Assembly (NCBI GenBank): GCA_017623215.1
Contig: JAGAPO010000049.1
Span: 1-32,864, forward strand
From: Lachnospiraceae bacterium
GTDB taxonomy: Bacteria; Bacillota; Clostridia; Lachnospirales; Lachnospiraceae
Direction: 5' to 3'
DNA: 32,864 nt
In this document: piece after piece, positions 1 to 8,749 of the stretch
Position numbering within the stretch: position 1 is the first letter of the stretch
How the letters are laid out: each line of letters starts with the position of its first letter
Program-made: the position numbers and the translations under genes
Notes under the pieces: generated by a model
What the model was told of the DNA's origin: nothing
Seen by the model: only the letters and a program-made list of their open reading frames with translations
Databases searched by the model: none

Positions 1-1
1 C

Positions 2-868
2 AGCACGGGAGCCGCGAGTCAGGCAAATGAGTCTCTCGGAAGACGAATCGCAAGACTTAGAAAGGAGAGAGGGATGACACAGGATCAGCTTGCATCCCTG
101 GTCGGGGTCACCTTTCAGGCGGTATCCAAATGGGAGAACGATCTTGCGTGCCCCGATGTGACGATACTGCCGGTGCTTGCAGACATCTTTGGAATATCAA
201 TGGATGAATTATTCGGAAGAGAGAGACGGCCGAGTGAAACGAACGAGAAATTAGAAAAGCTAAAAGAAGACCGGACGGAAGACACAAGAGAGAATCATAC
301 AGCAGAAGAATCCTTTGGCTCCGGCTACACCGGGGGAGAATTCGTCCGGCTTCCCTGGGAGGACGATGAGAAGCTTCGAATCGTTGTATTTGACGGACAG
401 AAGCTCCTTGCGGTTGAGAACCTGTCAGAGCAGATTCGTAATATCCATGTAGAACTGGAAGGAGCGGTAAAGGACGTAATCAGCTATCTGTCGGTAACCT
501 GTGACGGAGTCTGCGGAAATGCGACCGCCGGGGGAGATATTGCCTGTGACAGCGTCGAAGGGGGCATTAATGCGGGAGGTAGCGTTACCTGCGACAGCGT
601 GGAAGGAGATGTGCGTGCCGGGGGCGATGTCACCTGTGATTCACTGGAAGGGAACATTACCGCGGGCGGTGATGTTCACTGTGATGACGTGGAGGGAAAC
701 ATTACCGCAGGCGGAGATGTGAGCTGCGGAGATGTTGAGGGAAATGTAAGCGCAGGAGGCGATGCGAACTGTGGAGATGTCGAAGGAGATGTCCGTGGGG
801 AGGGAGATATTACCTGCGGAGATGTCGAAGGCGATATCCATGCCGGAGGCGCCGTATATCGAAATTAA
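2..868 (+). CDS. XRE-family HTH regulator with C-terminal Cys-ladder repeat domain (5' end outside window)
   Basis: This is a DNA-binding regulator of the XRE/Cro-CI type. The frame stays open from base 2 through the ATG at 74, and those 24 codons read as the first HTH helices (SLGRRIARLRKERG), so the real start lies upstream and ATG 74 is internal. The HTH continues with MTQDQLASLVGVTFQAVSKW and ends near DELFGRE. A charged linker follows. Codons at 485-844 form eight consecutive 15-residue repeats with no insertions (consensus GGDVxCxxVEGxxxA), then GGAVYRN and the stop. Position 6 is Cys in all eight. Alternating hydrophobic residues and Gly turns suggest a beta-solenoid, with the cysteines stacked as a ladder. 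That fold is inferred. A redox or metal-sensing role, or assembly, is possible but not shown. The target genes are unknown. Confidence 0.85.
   Translation, partial: STGAASQANESLGRRIARLRKERGMTQDQLASLVGVTFQAVSKWENDLACPDVTILPVLADIFGISMDELFGRERRPSETNEKLEKLKEDRTEDTRENHTAEESFGSGYTGGEFVRLPWEDDEKLRIVVFDGQKLLAVENLSEQIRNIHVELEGAVKDVISYLSVTCDGVCGNATAGGDIACDSVEGGINAGGSVTCDSVEGDVRAGGDVTCDSLEGNITAGGDVHCDDVEGNITAGGDVSCGDVEGNVSAGGDANCGDVEGDVRGEGDITCGDVEGDIHAGGAVYRN
485..844 (+). repeat. Eight in-frame 45-bp tandem repeats within the XRE gene
   Basis: Units begin at 485, 530, 575, 620, 665, 710, 755 and 800, each exactly 45 bp. The DNA copies have diverged at many third positions while the protein keeps V/I at position 4, Cys at 6, Gly at 11 and Gly-Gly at the unit start. 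The first copy (485-529) is the most degenerate and has a second Cys. This pattern points to selection on protein structure rather than recent DNA slippage. Confidence 0.93.
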
Positions 869-996
869 AAAGGGTCGGGTATATTCGGATTTTCTAATAT
901 AAATATGCGAAAATACATGGAAATACAATCTCATTTGCGGTAAAATGCTGTTATAGACTTCCAAAGAGGGAGACCGAAAAAGGAGGACATGCTATT

Positions 997-2964
997 ATGA
1001 GCAAGCCGAGATGGATATGGCATTACGGAGATTTTGAGATTTATCATAGCCTGCTTCTGCACTCGAGAAGACAGGAAAAAGGCACAGATTACCCGGCGAT
1101 GTGGAAGACGGATTCCCCGTATACACTCGTTGATTTCTTTAAGGATTTTGAGACCGATCACGAGGAGACACTGTGTGTAACGATGCTTGGGAAGGGCTAT
1201 GTACTGTTAGATGGTCAGGGGCATTACAGACCCGGAGAAGTCATCAAGGTTACCCCGGGAAAGCATTCGATTCGCATTCGTGTGTCCAATATAGACAGTT
1301 TTCCGTGCGTATTCGTAGAGTCCGAGAGCGCGCCGTCGGATGAGAGCTGGACAGCCTGGCATCTGGCGGGAGAGAGAGTTCCCGCGGGAGGAAGCCCTGC
1401 GATCGAGAGCAAGGATCAGACGCCGGAGGTATTTCCGTTCGCCTATGAGAGAATTCATCCGATCGGGACAAGAGCGGAAGGAGACGGCATTCTGTACGAT
1501 TTTGGAAAAGAGACCTTTGGCTGCGTGCTCCTTACCGGAGCGGATCCGGAAAAGAGCGTATCGGTATATTATGGGGAGTCAGAGACAGAGGCCCTGGATA
1601 AGACGGACTGTATCTTATGGGAGACGGTAACCGGCGAGTCCGAATACAGGCTGCGTACCAGGGCATTCCGATATCTGTACATAACGGGAGCGGGCGAAGC
1701 GGAGGTTGCGGCTGATTACGAGTATCTGCCGCTTGAGTGGAAAGGAAGCTTCTCCTGTGACAGTGAGCTGATCAACAAGGTATGGGAGACCGCGGCATAT
1801 ACCCTGCATCTGAATTCGAGAGAATTCTTCTTAGACGGTATCAAGAGAGACCGCTGGGTATGGTCGGGCGACGCTTACCAGAGCTATATGATTCAGAATT
1901 ACCTGTTCTTTGACAAGGAGATCGTGAAGCGTACGATTATTGCGCTGCGCGGCAAGGAGCCGGTTGAGCGGAATATCAATACGATTCTGGACTACAGCTT
2001 CTACTGGATTATCAGTCTGTACGATTACTATCAGACCTTTGGAGATCTGGAGTTTGTAAAGCTTCAGTATCCGAAGATGAAGACTCTGTTAGACTTTACC
2101 GAGAACAGCGTGGATGACAACGGCTTCGTTACAGGCGGAGAAGGTATCTGGATCTTTGTTGACTGGTCCGAGATGGACAAGGATGGAGCAATCTGTGCGG
2201 AGCAGATGCTACATCTGCAGGCGATTAGAGTTATGGCAAAGGTTACAGAACTTCTTTACGGTCATGACGGAGGCTATCAGAAGCGCGCGGACGAGCTGAA
2301 GGAGAAGATTGATGCGTTCTACTGGAGAGAGGAAAAGGGGGCTTACATAGACAGCTATACCTCCGGCCGTGAACTGGTAACCAGACATGCGAATATATTT
2401 GCAATTATGTATGGAATCGTGGATGAGAAAAGGACGGAATCCATTGTGAAGAACGTGCTGATGAACGACGCGGTTACACAGATTACAACGCCGTACTTCA
2501 AGTTCTTCGAGCTGGATGTTCTGTGTAAGCTTGGATATCTGGAAGCGGCGACCGAGAGAATGGAGAACTACTGGGGCGGCATGATTCGCCTTGGCGCGAC
2601 CTCCATCTGGGAGCAGTTCGATCCGAACGAGAAGGGTGCGGAGCATTATGCAATGTATTCCAATAAATATGGCCGTTCCCTCTGCCATGCGTGGGGCTCC
2701 GGTCCGGTATATCTCCTTGGAAGATACTATCTTGGTGTCGCTTCGACTGCACCCGGGTATGAGACTTATGAGGTAGCTCCGAAGCTCGGCGGCTTACAGA
2801 AGGTAAGCGGTAAGGTTCCGGTGAACGGAGGAATCGTATCGGTTGCATTCGACGGCGAGACCGTTACGGTATCTGCGGATAAGGACGGCGGAGTTCTGAA
2901 GATCTGGGGTAAGGAGTATGCGATCGAGGCCGGAAAAGAGCTGTGCGTAACGAAGGAAGCATAA
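997..2964 (+). CDS. GH78-like alpha-L-rhamnosidase family protein
   Basis: 655 residues, no signal peptide, so probably cytoplasmic. The N-terminal ~240 residues are beta-rich. An (alpha/alpha)6 domain follows, and a small beta domain closes the protein. The active-site segment LDGIKRDRWVWSGD places Asp280, Asp285 and Asp292 at the 0/+5/+12 spacing of the GH78 catalytic segment; in characterised members the +5 residue is usually Glu, here Asp. A second conserved segment, ATSIWEQFDP, supplies Glu539 as the candidate general base, and SLCHAWGSGPVYLL follows as in GH78. AGGAGG at 981-986 sits 10 nt before the ATG. It is the first of four glycan genes on the same strand. Likely substrate: a rhamnoside or related deoxy-sugar glycoside; exact specificity cannot be read. 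Confidence 0.85.
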   Translation: MSKPRWIWHYGDFEIYHSLLLHSRRQEKGTDYPAMWKTDSPYTLVDFFKDFETDHEETLCVTMLGKGYVLLDGQGHYRPGEVIKVTPGKHSIRIRVSNIDSFPCVFVESESAPSDESWTAWHLAGERVPAGGSPAIESKDQTPEVFPFAYERIHPIGTRAEGDGILYDFGKETFGCVLLTGADPEKSVSVYYGESETEALDKTDCILWETVTGESEYRLRTRAFRYLYITGAGEAEVAADYEYLPLEWKGSFSCDSELINKVWETAAYTLHLNSREFFLDGIKRDRWVWSGDAYQSYMIQNYLFFDKEIVKRTIIALRGKEPVERNINTILDYSFYWIISLYDYYQTFGDLEFVKLQYPKMKTLLDFTENSVDDNGFVTGGEGIWIFVDWSEMDKDGAICAEQMLHLQAIRVMAKVTELLYGHDGGYQKRADELKEKIDAFYWREEKGAYIDSYTSGRELVTRHANIFAIMYGIVDEKRTESIVKNVLMNDAVTQITTPYFKFFELDVLCKLGYLEAATERMENYWGGMIRLGATSIWEQFDPNEKGAEHYAMYSNKYGRSLCHAWGSGPVYLLGRYYLGVASTAPGYETYEVAPKLGGLQKVSGKVPVNGGIVSVAFDGETVTVSADKDGGVLKIWGKEYAIEAGKELCVTKEA

Positions 2965-2985
2965 GGCCTAAAAGAAAGGGCGCCA

Positions 2986-3069
2986 GGAAAGAAAGTATAA
3001 AAAAGAAAAGATAAAAGGAAAAGATAAAAAGGAAAGCGTAAAAGGAAAGTGTAAAAGGAAAGTATAAAA
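2986..3069 (+). repeat. Polypurine-rich ~13-bp tandem repeat
   Basis: About six units of the form GGAAAGYRTAAAA. The last three (3031-3043, 3044-3056, 3057-3069) are exactly 13 bp and differ at only two positions; earlier copies vary from 13 to 16 bp. The + strand is almost all A and G with a TA step in each unit. Repeats of this kind are prone to slippage and can vary in copy number between strains. Confidence 0.85.
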
Positions 3070-3265
3070 GGGCTGATGAGAACTGGAAGCTGCTCTAAAA
3101 AGTTAGATTTTTAAGTCTGACTTGGAAAGACAGTTCACCGATCGATGTTCTCTTGGCCCTTTCTGCGATAGTCCTCGCTCCGTTCGCGGCAACAGCGGCA
3201 AGTCTTTTCTGCGCAGCAGCGGAAAAAGAAGTTAACAAACTGAAGGAATGTAAAAAAATTAATAT

Positions 3266-3293
3266 TTGTCCCCGCGGGAAATTGCGATATGAT
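3266..3293 (+). promoter_or_regulatory. Putative sigma-A promoter for the SGNH gene
   Basis: TTGTCC (3266-3271) and TATGAT (3288-3293) are separated by 16 nt. The spacer contains the 8-bp palindrome CCCGCGGG (3271-3278), which could be an operator. The start codon is 38 nt downstream. Confidence 0.5.
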
Positions 3294-3331
3294 AAAAGCA
3301 AACGAACAATGTTCTCGGGAGGGAGACAAAG

Positions 3332-4390
3332 ATGAATTACGATGGATTAGAATTTTTCAATGCTGCAGAGGTGGAAGAGACCCGCAGAGGAGTAAGAATG
3401 TATCGATTCCCGCGCGCGGTCTGTGATGCGATGGGAGCGCCGCTTGACGATGGAGTGAACCGGTTCGGGCGTTATGTCTCGCAGACAACGACAGGCTGTG
3501 AGATTCGATTTGTAACCGATGGCGACAGAGCACGGATTGCGCTGACTTCTCTGGATTTTGACGGGTATGTGCAGGTGTTCTGCGGTGATTTTTTATATTA
3601 CAGCGGGTATGATTATCAGTTCCCGGTAAAGAAGGATCGGGTGACGGTCATTGAGCTGAAGCGTCCAAAGATGTTCGATTCCATGAATCCTGAGCTTCAG
3701 AGGATTTCGTTCGCGCCGCAGGTCTGGAGAGTCATGAGCGGAATCAATATGACGCTTGCCATGGTGGAATTCGAAGGCTTTGGCTTTTCCGTAAGGCCGC
3801 CGAAAGCGGAGGAGGTTCCTGAAAAGACGCTGCTTTGCTACGGAACTTCGCTTACCTACGGAGCCTGTGCAAGCGCGCAGGGAGTTGCGTATGTGCAGCT
3901 TTTGGGGCGTCTGCTTGGCTGCAATATTCTAAATAAAGCAATGGGAGGCTCCTGCATGAACGAATCTGAAGTGGCGGATTATTTTGTGTCGGGACGGGAG
4001 CAGTTTGATGGTGTTTTTCTGGAAAATAGTGTAAATATGGGAAGAAGTGTGGAATTATACCGGGAGCGGGCGAGTTACCTGCTGCAGCAGCTGACAGCCG
4101 CATATCCGGAGATTCCGATCTATTGTGTGACCTGTTATCCGAATCAGTACAATATGGTGGGTAACTGTGCAGTACCTTGCCGCAAAAGTACGGACTCGGA
4201 GGAAGGCAGGACTTTGGATCAGAAGGATGTTATTATGCGCGAATTGGCGGAAAGCTATCCTTCCTGCAGGGTAATCGAAGGAGCCGATATGATGGATCAT
4301 TCGACGGATCTGACGATGGATGGAATTCATCTTTCTGATTACGGTCATATCAGGGTAGCTCAAAATCTTGCGCAGCGTATCATACTTTAG
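3332..4390 (+). CDS. SGNH/GDSL-family hydrolase (probable carbohydrate esterase)
   Basis: 352 residues with an N-terminal beta-rich domain (about 1-160) followed by an SGNH hydrolase domain. Block I reads LLCYGTSLTYGA with Ser173 as the nucleophile; the family Asp of GDS is Thr here, a common variant. Block II is the Gly in NKAMGG, block III the Asn in ENSVN, and block V is DGIHLSDYGH with Asp330 and His333. All four SGNH blocks are present. No signal peptide is seen. GGGAGG lies just before the ATG. Placed among GH78, GH36 and GH95 genes, it likely removes acetyl or other acyl groups from imported glycans before glycosidase attack; this is inference from context. A lipid substrate is less likely. 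Confidence 0.85.
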   Translation: MNYDGLEFFNAAEVEETRRGVRMYRFPRAVCDAMGAPLDDGVNRFGRYVSQTTTGCEIRFVTDGDRARIALTSLDFDGYVQVFCGDFLYYSGYDYQFPVKKDRVTVIELKRPKMFDSMNPELQRISFAPQVWRVMSGINMTLAMVEFEGFGFSVRPPKAEEVPEKTLLCYGTSLTYGACASAQGVAYVQLLGRLLGCNILNKAMGGSCMNESEVADYFVSGREQFDGVFLENSVNMGRSVELYRERASYLLQQLTAAYPEIPIYCVTCYPNQYNMVGNCAVPCRKSTDSEEGRTLDQKDVIMRELAESYPSCRVIEGADMMDHSTDLTMDGIHLSDYGHIRVAQNLAQRIIL

Positions 4391-4476
4391 AACACAGCAA
4401 TCCGGATGTCGGACCGCAAAAGCCGCAGGAATGGGGCGGGCAATTACCGATTCTGGGAGAATGAAGGAGGAAGACC

Positions 4477-6231
4477 ATGAGACAGATCACCAATCTTAAA
4501 CTTACCCACAAAGAAGGAGTCAGCTGCAGCTTTGAATTGCTGAAACGATGCAGGGACACGGCTTTTTATCAATTTTCTTATACATCGCAGGAAGAGGAGG
4601 TACCGGCTGAGGTTACGGTTCAGTGGCGCATTCCTTCTGTCAGCATCTTTTCCACCTGGAATCCGATGACACGGTTTGAGCGCGCGCTTCGGACCGTGTA
4701 CACAGCGGGAATTCGGAGTGAATCCCGGATGAATTTCAGCGCACCCATGCAGACACTGATTGGAGCGGACGGGAAGAATGTGCTGACGTTTGCGGTGTCC
4801 GACGCAGTTACTCCGCTGACGATAAACACACAGATATACGAAGAGGGAATGGACATGATGTGTCAGATTACCTTCTTTACCCGGCCCATGGAAATACAAA
4901 AGCACTATGAGGCGGTGGTGAGAATTGATTTCTCGGACATTCCCTACTATGAGGCAATCGAGGCGGTGGAGAACTGGTGGAGCACGGAATGCGGAATGAC
5001 ACCGGCGAAGGTTCCGGAAGCGGCGAAGGAAGCGCTGTATTCTACCTGGTACAGCTATCATCATGATATCACGGAGGAGGCGGTTGTGGAGCAGTGCCGG
5101 AAGGCAGCTGCGATGGGAATGAAGACAGTGATTCTTGATGCGGGCTGGCAGATGAAGAAAGAAGGGGATCCCAGGTACGGAGACTGGAAGGCCTATAATC
5201 CGGCAGTGAACGGGCTTACTGATATGGTGGAGAAGATTCATGGGTTTGGCATGAAATTCGTTCTCTGGTTCTCCGTCCCGTTTATTTCCAAAGAGGCCGA
5301 GGTATGGAGCCGTCTGGGAGAATATGTGTTGGATGATACGCCGGGAAGACGTTGGTATTGTCTGGATCCCAGATATGCGCAGGTAAGAGAATATCTGGCA
5401 GAGGTCTATGAAGAGGCAATCAGGCAGTGGAATCTGGACGGCCTGAAGCTGGACTTCATTGATTCCTTCCAATTAGGGGAATATGCGAAACGCGAAGATC
5501 CGCGCAGGGATTATGAGTCGCTGGAAGAGGCGGAGGAGCGGCTCCTGTGTGACATCTCAGCACGCGTAAAGCGCGTTAACCCGGATATTATGCTGGAATT
5601 CAGACAGGCTTACATAGGCCCTAAGGCGAGAGAGACCGGAAATATGCTTCGGGTCTCGGACTGCCCGAACGACGCTCTGTTCAACCGGGTGGGATTGATT
5701 GACTTAAGATTGCTGTCCGGCAGAACCGCAATCCATTCGGATATGATCGGCTGGAATCAGGAGGAGACCCCGCAGGGCTGCGCGAGACAGCTGATTGCGG
5801 TATTATTCGGCGTGCCGCAGATATCCGTCCGGATCGAAGAGCTGAGAGAAGAACAGCGGGCGGCATTGCAGTTCTATCTGGATTTTTGGAATGCGAACAA
5901 AGAGATTCTTTTGGACGGCAAGCTGATTCCGCTGAACCCCGAGATGAATTACAGCGTTGTGGAAGCGCGGGGCGAGAACAGTGCCATCGTCGTATGCTGC
6001 GGAAAGAATGATATCCGATCCGAAAAGGACTGGGATGTGTATACCATCGTGAACGGAAGCGGTGAGACGAGGATATTCCTTGAATATGAAGGAGAGGAGT
6101 ATCCGGCGGAAATAACGATATATGACTGCATGGGCAAAGCTGCGGCGCAGTCCTCCGGAACAATCAAGCACGGTCTGAATAGCTGGAAGATACCGGAATG
6201 CGGAATGGCGGTCCTGAAAAAAGACAGCTGA
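4477..6231 (+). CDS. GH36-type alpha-galactosidase (melibiase-like)
   Basis: 584 residues, no signal peptide. An N-terminal beta-sandwich (about 1-185) precedes a TIM barrel that starts at STWYSYHHDITEE and contains ILDAGWQ. The barrel carries LDGLKLDFID with Asp326 as the nucleophile and RVSDCPNDA with Asp395 as the likely acid/base, the arrangement of clan GH-D enzymes. A C-terminal beta domain closes the protein. It would hydrolyse terminal alpha-galactosides, or another alpha-linked sugar. The barrel is shorter than in the ~730-residue GH36 enzymes, so it may belong to a divergent subgroup. AGGAGG sits upstream of the ATG, 86 nt after the SGNH gene, so co-transcription is likely. Confidence 0.85.
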   Translation: MRQITNLKLTHKEGVSCSFELLKRCRDTAFYQFSYTSQEEEVPAEVTVQWRIPSVSIFSTWNPMTRFERALRTVYTAGIRSESRMNFSAPMQTLIGADGKNVLTFAVSDAVTPLTINTQIYEEGMDMMCQITFFTRPMEIQKHYEAVVRIDFSDIPYYEAIEAVENWWSTECGMTPAKVPEAAKEALYSTWYSYHHDITEEAVVEQCRKAAAMGMKTVILDAGWQMKKEGDPRYGDWKAYNPAVNGLTDMVEKIHGFGMKFVLWFSVPFISKEAEVWSRLGEYVLDDTPGRRWYCLDPRYAQVREYLAEVYEEAIRQWNLDGLKLDFIDSFQLGEYAKREDPRRDYESLEEAEERLLCDISARVKRVNPDIMLEFRQAYIGPKARETGNMLRVSDCPNDALFNRVGLIDLRLLSGRTAIHSDMIGWNQEETPQGCARQLIAVLFGVPQISVRIEELREEQRAALQFYLDFWNANKEILLDGKLIPLNPEMNYSVVEARGENSAIVVCCGKNDIRSEKDWDVYTIVNGSGETRIFLEYEGEEYPAEITIYDCMGKAAAQSSGTIKHGLNSWKIPECGMAVLKKDS

Positions 6232-6356
6232 TTCACAAAGAAGCAAAATGCGGCAGGGCGATCCGATAGAAGATTGATGCTCCGGAGAGAACGAAATACG
6301 GCAGGAAGCCTGAGAAATTGTTGATATAAGGAGAAATCAAAAAAGTGGAGGACAGA

Positions 6357-8573
6357 ATGAAGACAGCGGAGAGGGAAAAGGATTCGATGAGATTATGGTA
6401 TCGGAACCCTGCAAGCCGGTGGGAGGAGACGCTTCCCATCGGTAACGGCAGCCTGGGAGCCATGATCTGGGGTGGGATCAGTCAGGAGACACTGGGACTG
6501 AACGAAGAAAGTGTGTGGTCCGGCTATTATAAAGATAAGAATAACCCGGAGGCCTTCCAATATCTGGAACAGGTCAGAGAGCTTATCTTTTCCGGAAACT
6601 GTCTAAAAGCGGATCAAATCATCTGTGAAAAAATGATGGGAGAATTCAACGAATCCTACCTTCCGCTCGGAACGATGGTAATTAATTTCTTGCATGCGTC
6701 TTCAAAAGCGAGGACGGAGCAAGAACAAGACATCCGGGAGCCGGAAGAGGCATACATCCGGGAGCTAAATCTCGAAGAAGGAATTGCCAGGGTCAGCTAT
6801 GACTGCGGCGGACACCATTACGAGAGGGAATACTTTGCAAGCTATCCGGCAAAGGCGATTATTATGCGGATTCGGAGCGACGCGCCGGTCCTGCATATGG
6901 AGATTTCGATGAATTCTTTGCTGCATTATCAGTGCACGGCCCGGGAAGATGGAATGGATTTCCTTTGTAAATGCCCGGAGTATATCGATCCGTCCTACAT
7001 GCCGGACAGAGAGGAATCGGTTGTCTGGGGAGATAAGGGAATGGAGGTGCGGGCGGAGCTTCGCGTATTGTCCTGTGACGGAACGATTACCGCACTTGGA
7101 GAAAGCCTTTCCCTTGATGCCGCGAGCGAATGCGTGTTGATGCTCTCGGCGGTGAAACCACCGTGTATATCCGGGAAAGAAGCGAGCTATGAAGCGCTTA
7201 AGGAAGCACACGTCCGGGATTATCAGGCAATCTACCGAAAAGTCGTGCTGTATCTGGGAGAGCAAAAGGACCTTCCGACGGACGTACGGCTGAACGCATT
7301 AAAGGGCGGGGAAAAGGATAACGGGCTGTATGCACTGTATTTCCAGTATGGAAGATATCTGTTGATCGCATCCTCCAGAGAGGGGAGCCTGCCGCCGAAT
7401 CTGCAGGGGATCTGGAGCTGGGAGCTTCGTGCGCCCTGGAGCAGCAACTACACGGTAAATATCAACACACAGATGAATTACTGGCTGGCGCAGAGCTGCC
7501 ATCTGGAAGACTGCATGGAGCCGTATTTCCGGTTTATGGAGCGAATCTGCGAGGAGGGGAAGAAGACGGCAAAGATTCATTACAACTGCCGCGGTTTTGT
7601 CCTGCATCACAATGTGGATTATTGGGGAAATACGAATCCGGTAGGCTTGCTGCCGGGTCAGAAGGAAAGCGGAAGACAATTCGTTCAGAGCGCATTTTGG
7701 CCGATGGGCGGAGCGTGGCTGACATTGGAGCTGTTCAAAGCCTATGAGTATAATCCGGATGAGGCCTATCTAAAAAAGATTGCGTACCCCATTACCAGAG
7801 AAGCCGTATTATTCTTAAATGATTGGCTGGTAGAGTATCAGGGAGAATATGTGACCTGTCCGTCAACCTCCCCGGAGAATTCCTATGTGGATGCAAATGG
7901 GGAGCGGGTGCGTTCGACCATCAGCTCGGCAATGGATCTTGCGATTATTTCAGAGTTATTTGACCAGTATATCCGTATGTGTGAGATCCTGAATATCCAT
8001 GACGAGCTGCTTGTACAGGTGAAAGAGAAGCGGGCGGGATTAAGTCCATTCCGGATCGGAAGCTACGGACAGCTGCTTGAATGGAGGGAGGAATATGAAG
8101 AGTGGGAACCGGGACATCGGCATCTGTCCCATCTGTTCGGATTATTCCCGGGAGAGCTGTTCGCAGGGAATGAAGAATTGACGGAAGCGTCCCGGATTGC
8201 CCTGATGCATCGGCTTCAGAACGGCGGCGGCCACACGGGCTGGAGCTGCGCATGGATTATCAATCTGTTTGCTGCACTGAAGGATGGAGAACGGGCATAT
8301 GAGTATCTGAAGACACTATTGACCCGTTCGACGTATCCGAACCTTTGGGATGCCCACCCGCCGTTCCAGATTGACGGGAATTTCGGCGGGACAGCGGCGA
8401 TTGCCAATATGCTGGTACAGGACCGAGGCGGAAAGGTGGAGATATTGCCTGCGCTGCCAAAGCAGTTTGAAAGCGGCTATGTAAAAGGACTGTGCATCAA
8501 AGGCGGGAAGGCCGTGGATATCCGCTGGAGTCAGGGAGGGAAAGAAAAGGAATATCATATTTATAAGAAATAA
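6357..8573 (+). CDS. GH95-type alpha-L-fucosidase / alpha-L-galactosidase
   Basis: 738 residues from ATG 6357. I prefer this start because GGAGG (6347-6351) is 5 nt upstream; an in-frame GTG at 6345 is the alternative. The protein opens with the GH95 signature [20 protein letters not shown]. It keeps the family catalytic landmarks: the Asn-x-Asn pair in [12 protein letters not shown], the acid Glu507 in STSPEN, and Asp673 in [17 protein letters not shown]. No signal peptide, so the enzyme is predicted to be cytoplasmic. GH95 members act on alpha-1,2-linked L-fucose or L-galactose. It ends the glycan cluster and is followed by a hairpin shared with the convergent MATE gene. Confidence 0.92.
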   Translation: MKTAEREKDSMRLWYRNPASRWEETLPIGNGSLGAMIWGGISQETLGLNEESVWSGYYKDKNNPEAFQYLEQVRELIFSGNCLKADQIICEKMMGEFNESYLPLGTMVINFLHASSKARTEQEQDIREPEEAYIRELNLEEGIARVSYDCGGHHYEREYFASYPAKAIIMRIRSDAPVLHMEISMNSLLHYQCTAREDGMDFLCKCPEYIDPSYMPDREESVVWGDKGMEVRAELRVLSCDGTITALGESLSLDAASECVLMLSAVKPPCISGKEASYEALKEAHVRDYQAIYRKVVLYLGEQKDLPTDVRLNALKGGEKDNGLYALYFQYGRYLLIASSREGSLPPNLQGIWSWELRAPWSSNYTVNINTQMNYWLAQSCHLEDCMEPYFRFMERICEEGKKTAKIHYNCRGFVLHHNVDYWGNTNPVGLLPGQKESGRQFVQSAFWPMGGAWLTLELFKAYEYNPDEAYLKKIAYPITREAVLFLNDWLVEYQGEYVTCPSTSPENSYVDANGERVRSTISSAMDLAIISELFDQYIRMCEILNIHDELLVQVKEKRAGLSPFRIGSYGQLLEWREEYEEWEPGHRHLSHLFGLFPGELFAGNEELTEASRIALMHRLQNGGGHTGWSCAWIINLFAALKDGERAYEYLKTLLTRSTYPNLWDAHPPFQIDGNFGGTAAIANMLVQDRGGKVEILPALPKQFESGYVKGLCIKGGKAVDIRWSQGGKEKEYHIYKK

Positions 8574-8693
8574 AAGCCTATAACGATTCTGGCAGAGGCG
8601 GTGCCGTGCAGAAGATTGGATGGAGCATACTGCCGATGAGGCGGAAGGGGAAGAATCAGCTTTTGAGAGCGAATGCGGGATTGTGCTCCTAAC

Positions 8694-8736
8694 AGGGATT
8701 CTATCAGCTGAGAGAGAATCAGCGGATAGAATCCCT
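8694..8736. terminator. Long hairpin between convergent GH95 and MATE genes
   Basis: A 12-bp arm (8694-8705, AGGGATTCTATC) pairs with 8725-8736. After one A.G mismatch the stem continues for 5 bp (GCTGA/TCAGC), leaving a 7-nt loop. On the + strand the next bases are T-rich (TTTTCTTCATTTTT at 8743-8756), which suits termination of the GH95 transcript; the - strand has no clear T-tract. Confidence 0.7.
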
Positions 8737-8749
8737 TCGTGCATTTTCT

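Larger units (their letters stand above)
2965..3331 (+). other. Gene-free gap: polypurine repeats, GC-rich patch and promoter
   Basis: This 367-nt gap between the GH78 and SGNH genes has three parts. First is a purine-only tandem repeat (2986-3069). Next is a GC-richer patch (about 3130-3235) open in several frames on both strands but without a convincing ribosome site. Last is an AT-rich stretch with a plausible sigma-A promoter (3266-3293). I see no rho-independent terminator. Confidence 0.7.

Noticed and set aside
485..844. CRISPR array
   Set aside because: The 45-bp periodicity is in frame within a coding region and has no distinct spacers.
2986..3069. CRISPR or iteron-type origin
   Set aside because: Units are 13 bp purine tracts without spacers, and there is no replication gene nearby.
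3153..3335. Possible small secreted protein (MALSAIVLAPFAATAASLF...)
   Set aside because: Starts only at TTG with no ribosome site, and the downstream half is low-complexity; not enough to call.
4444..5472. 342-residue open frame on the - strand inside the GH36 gene
   Set aside because: Antisense shadow of a well-supported gene; no family features.
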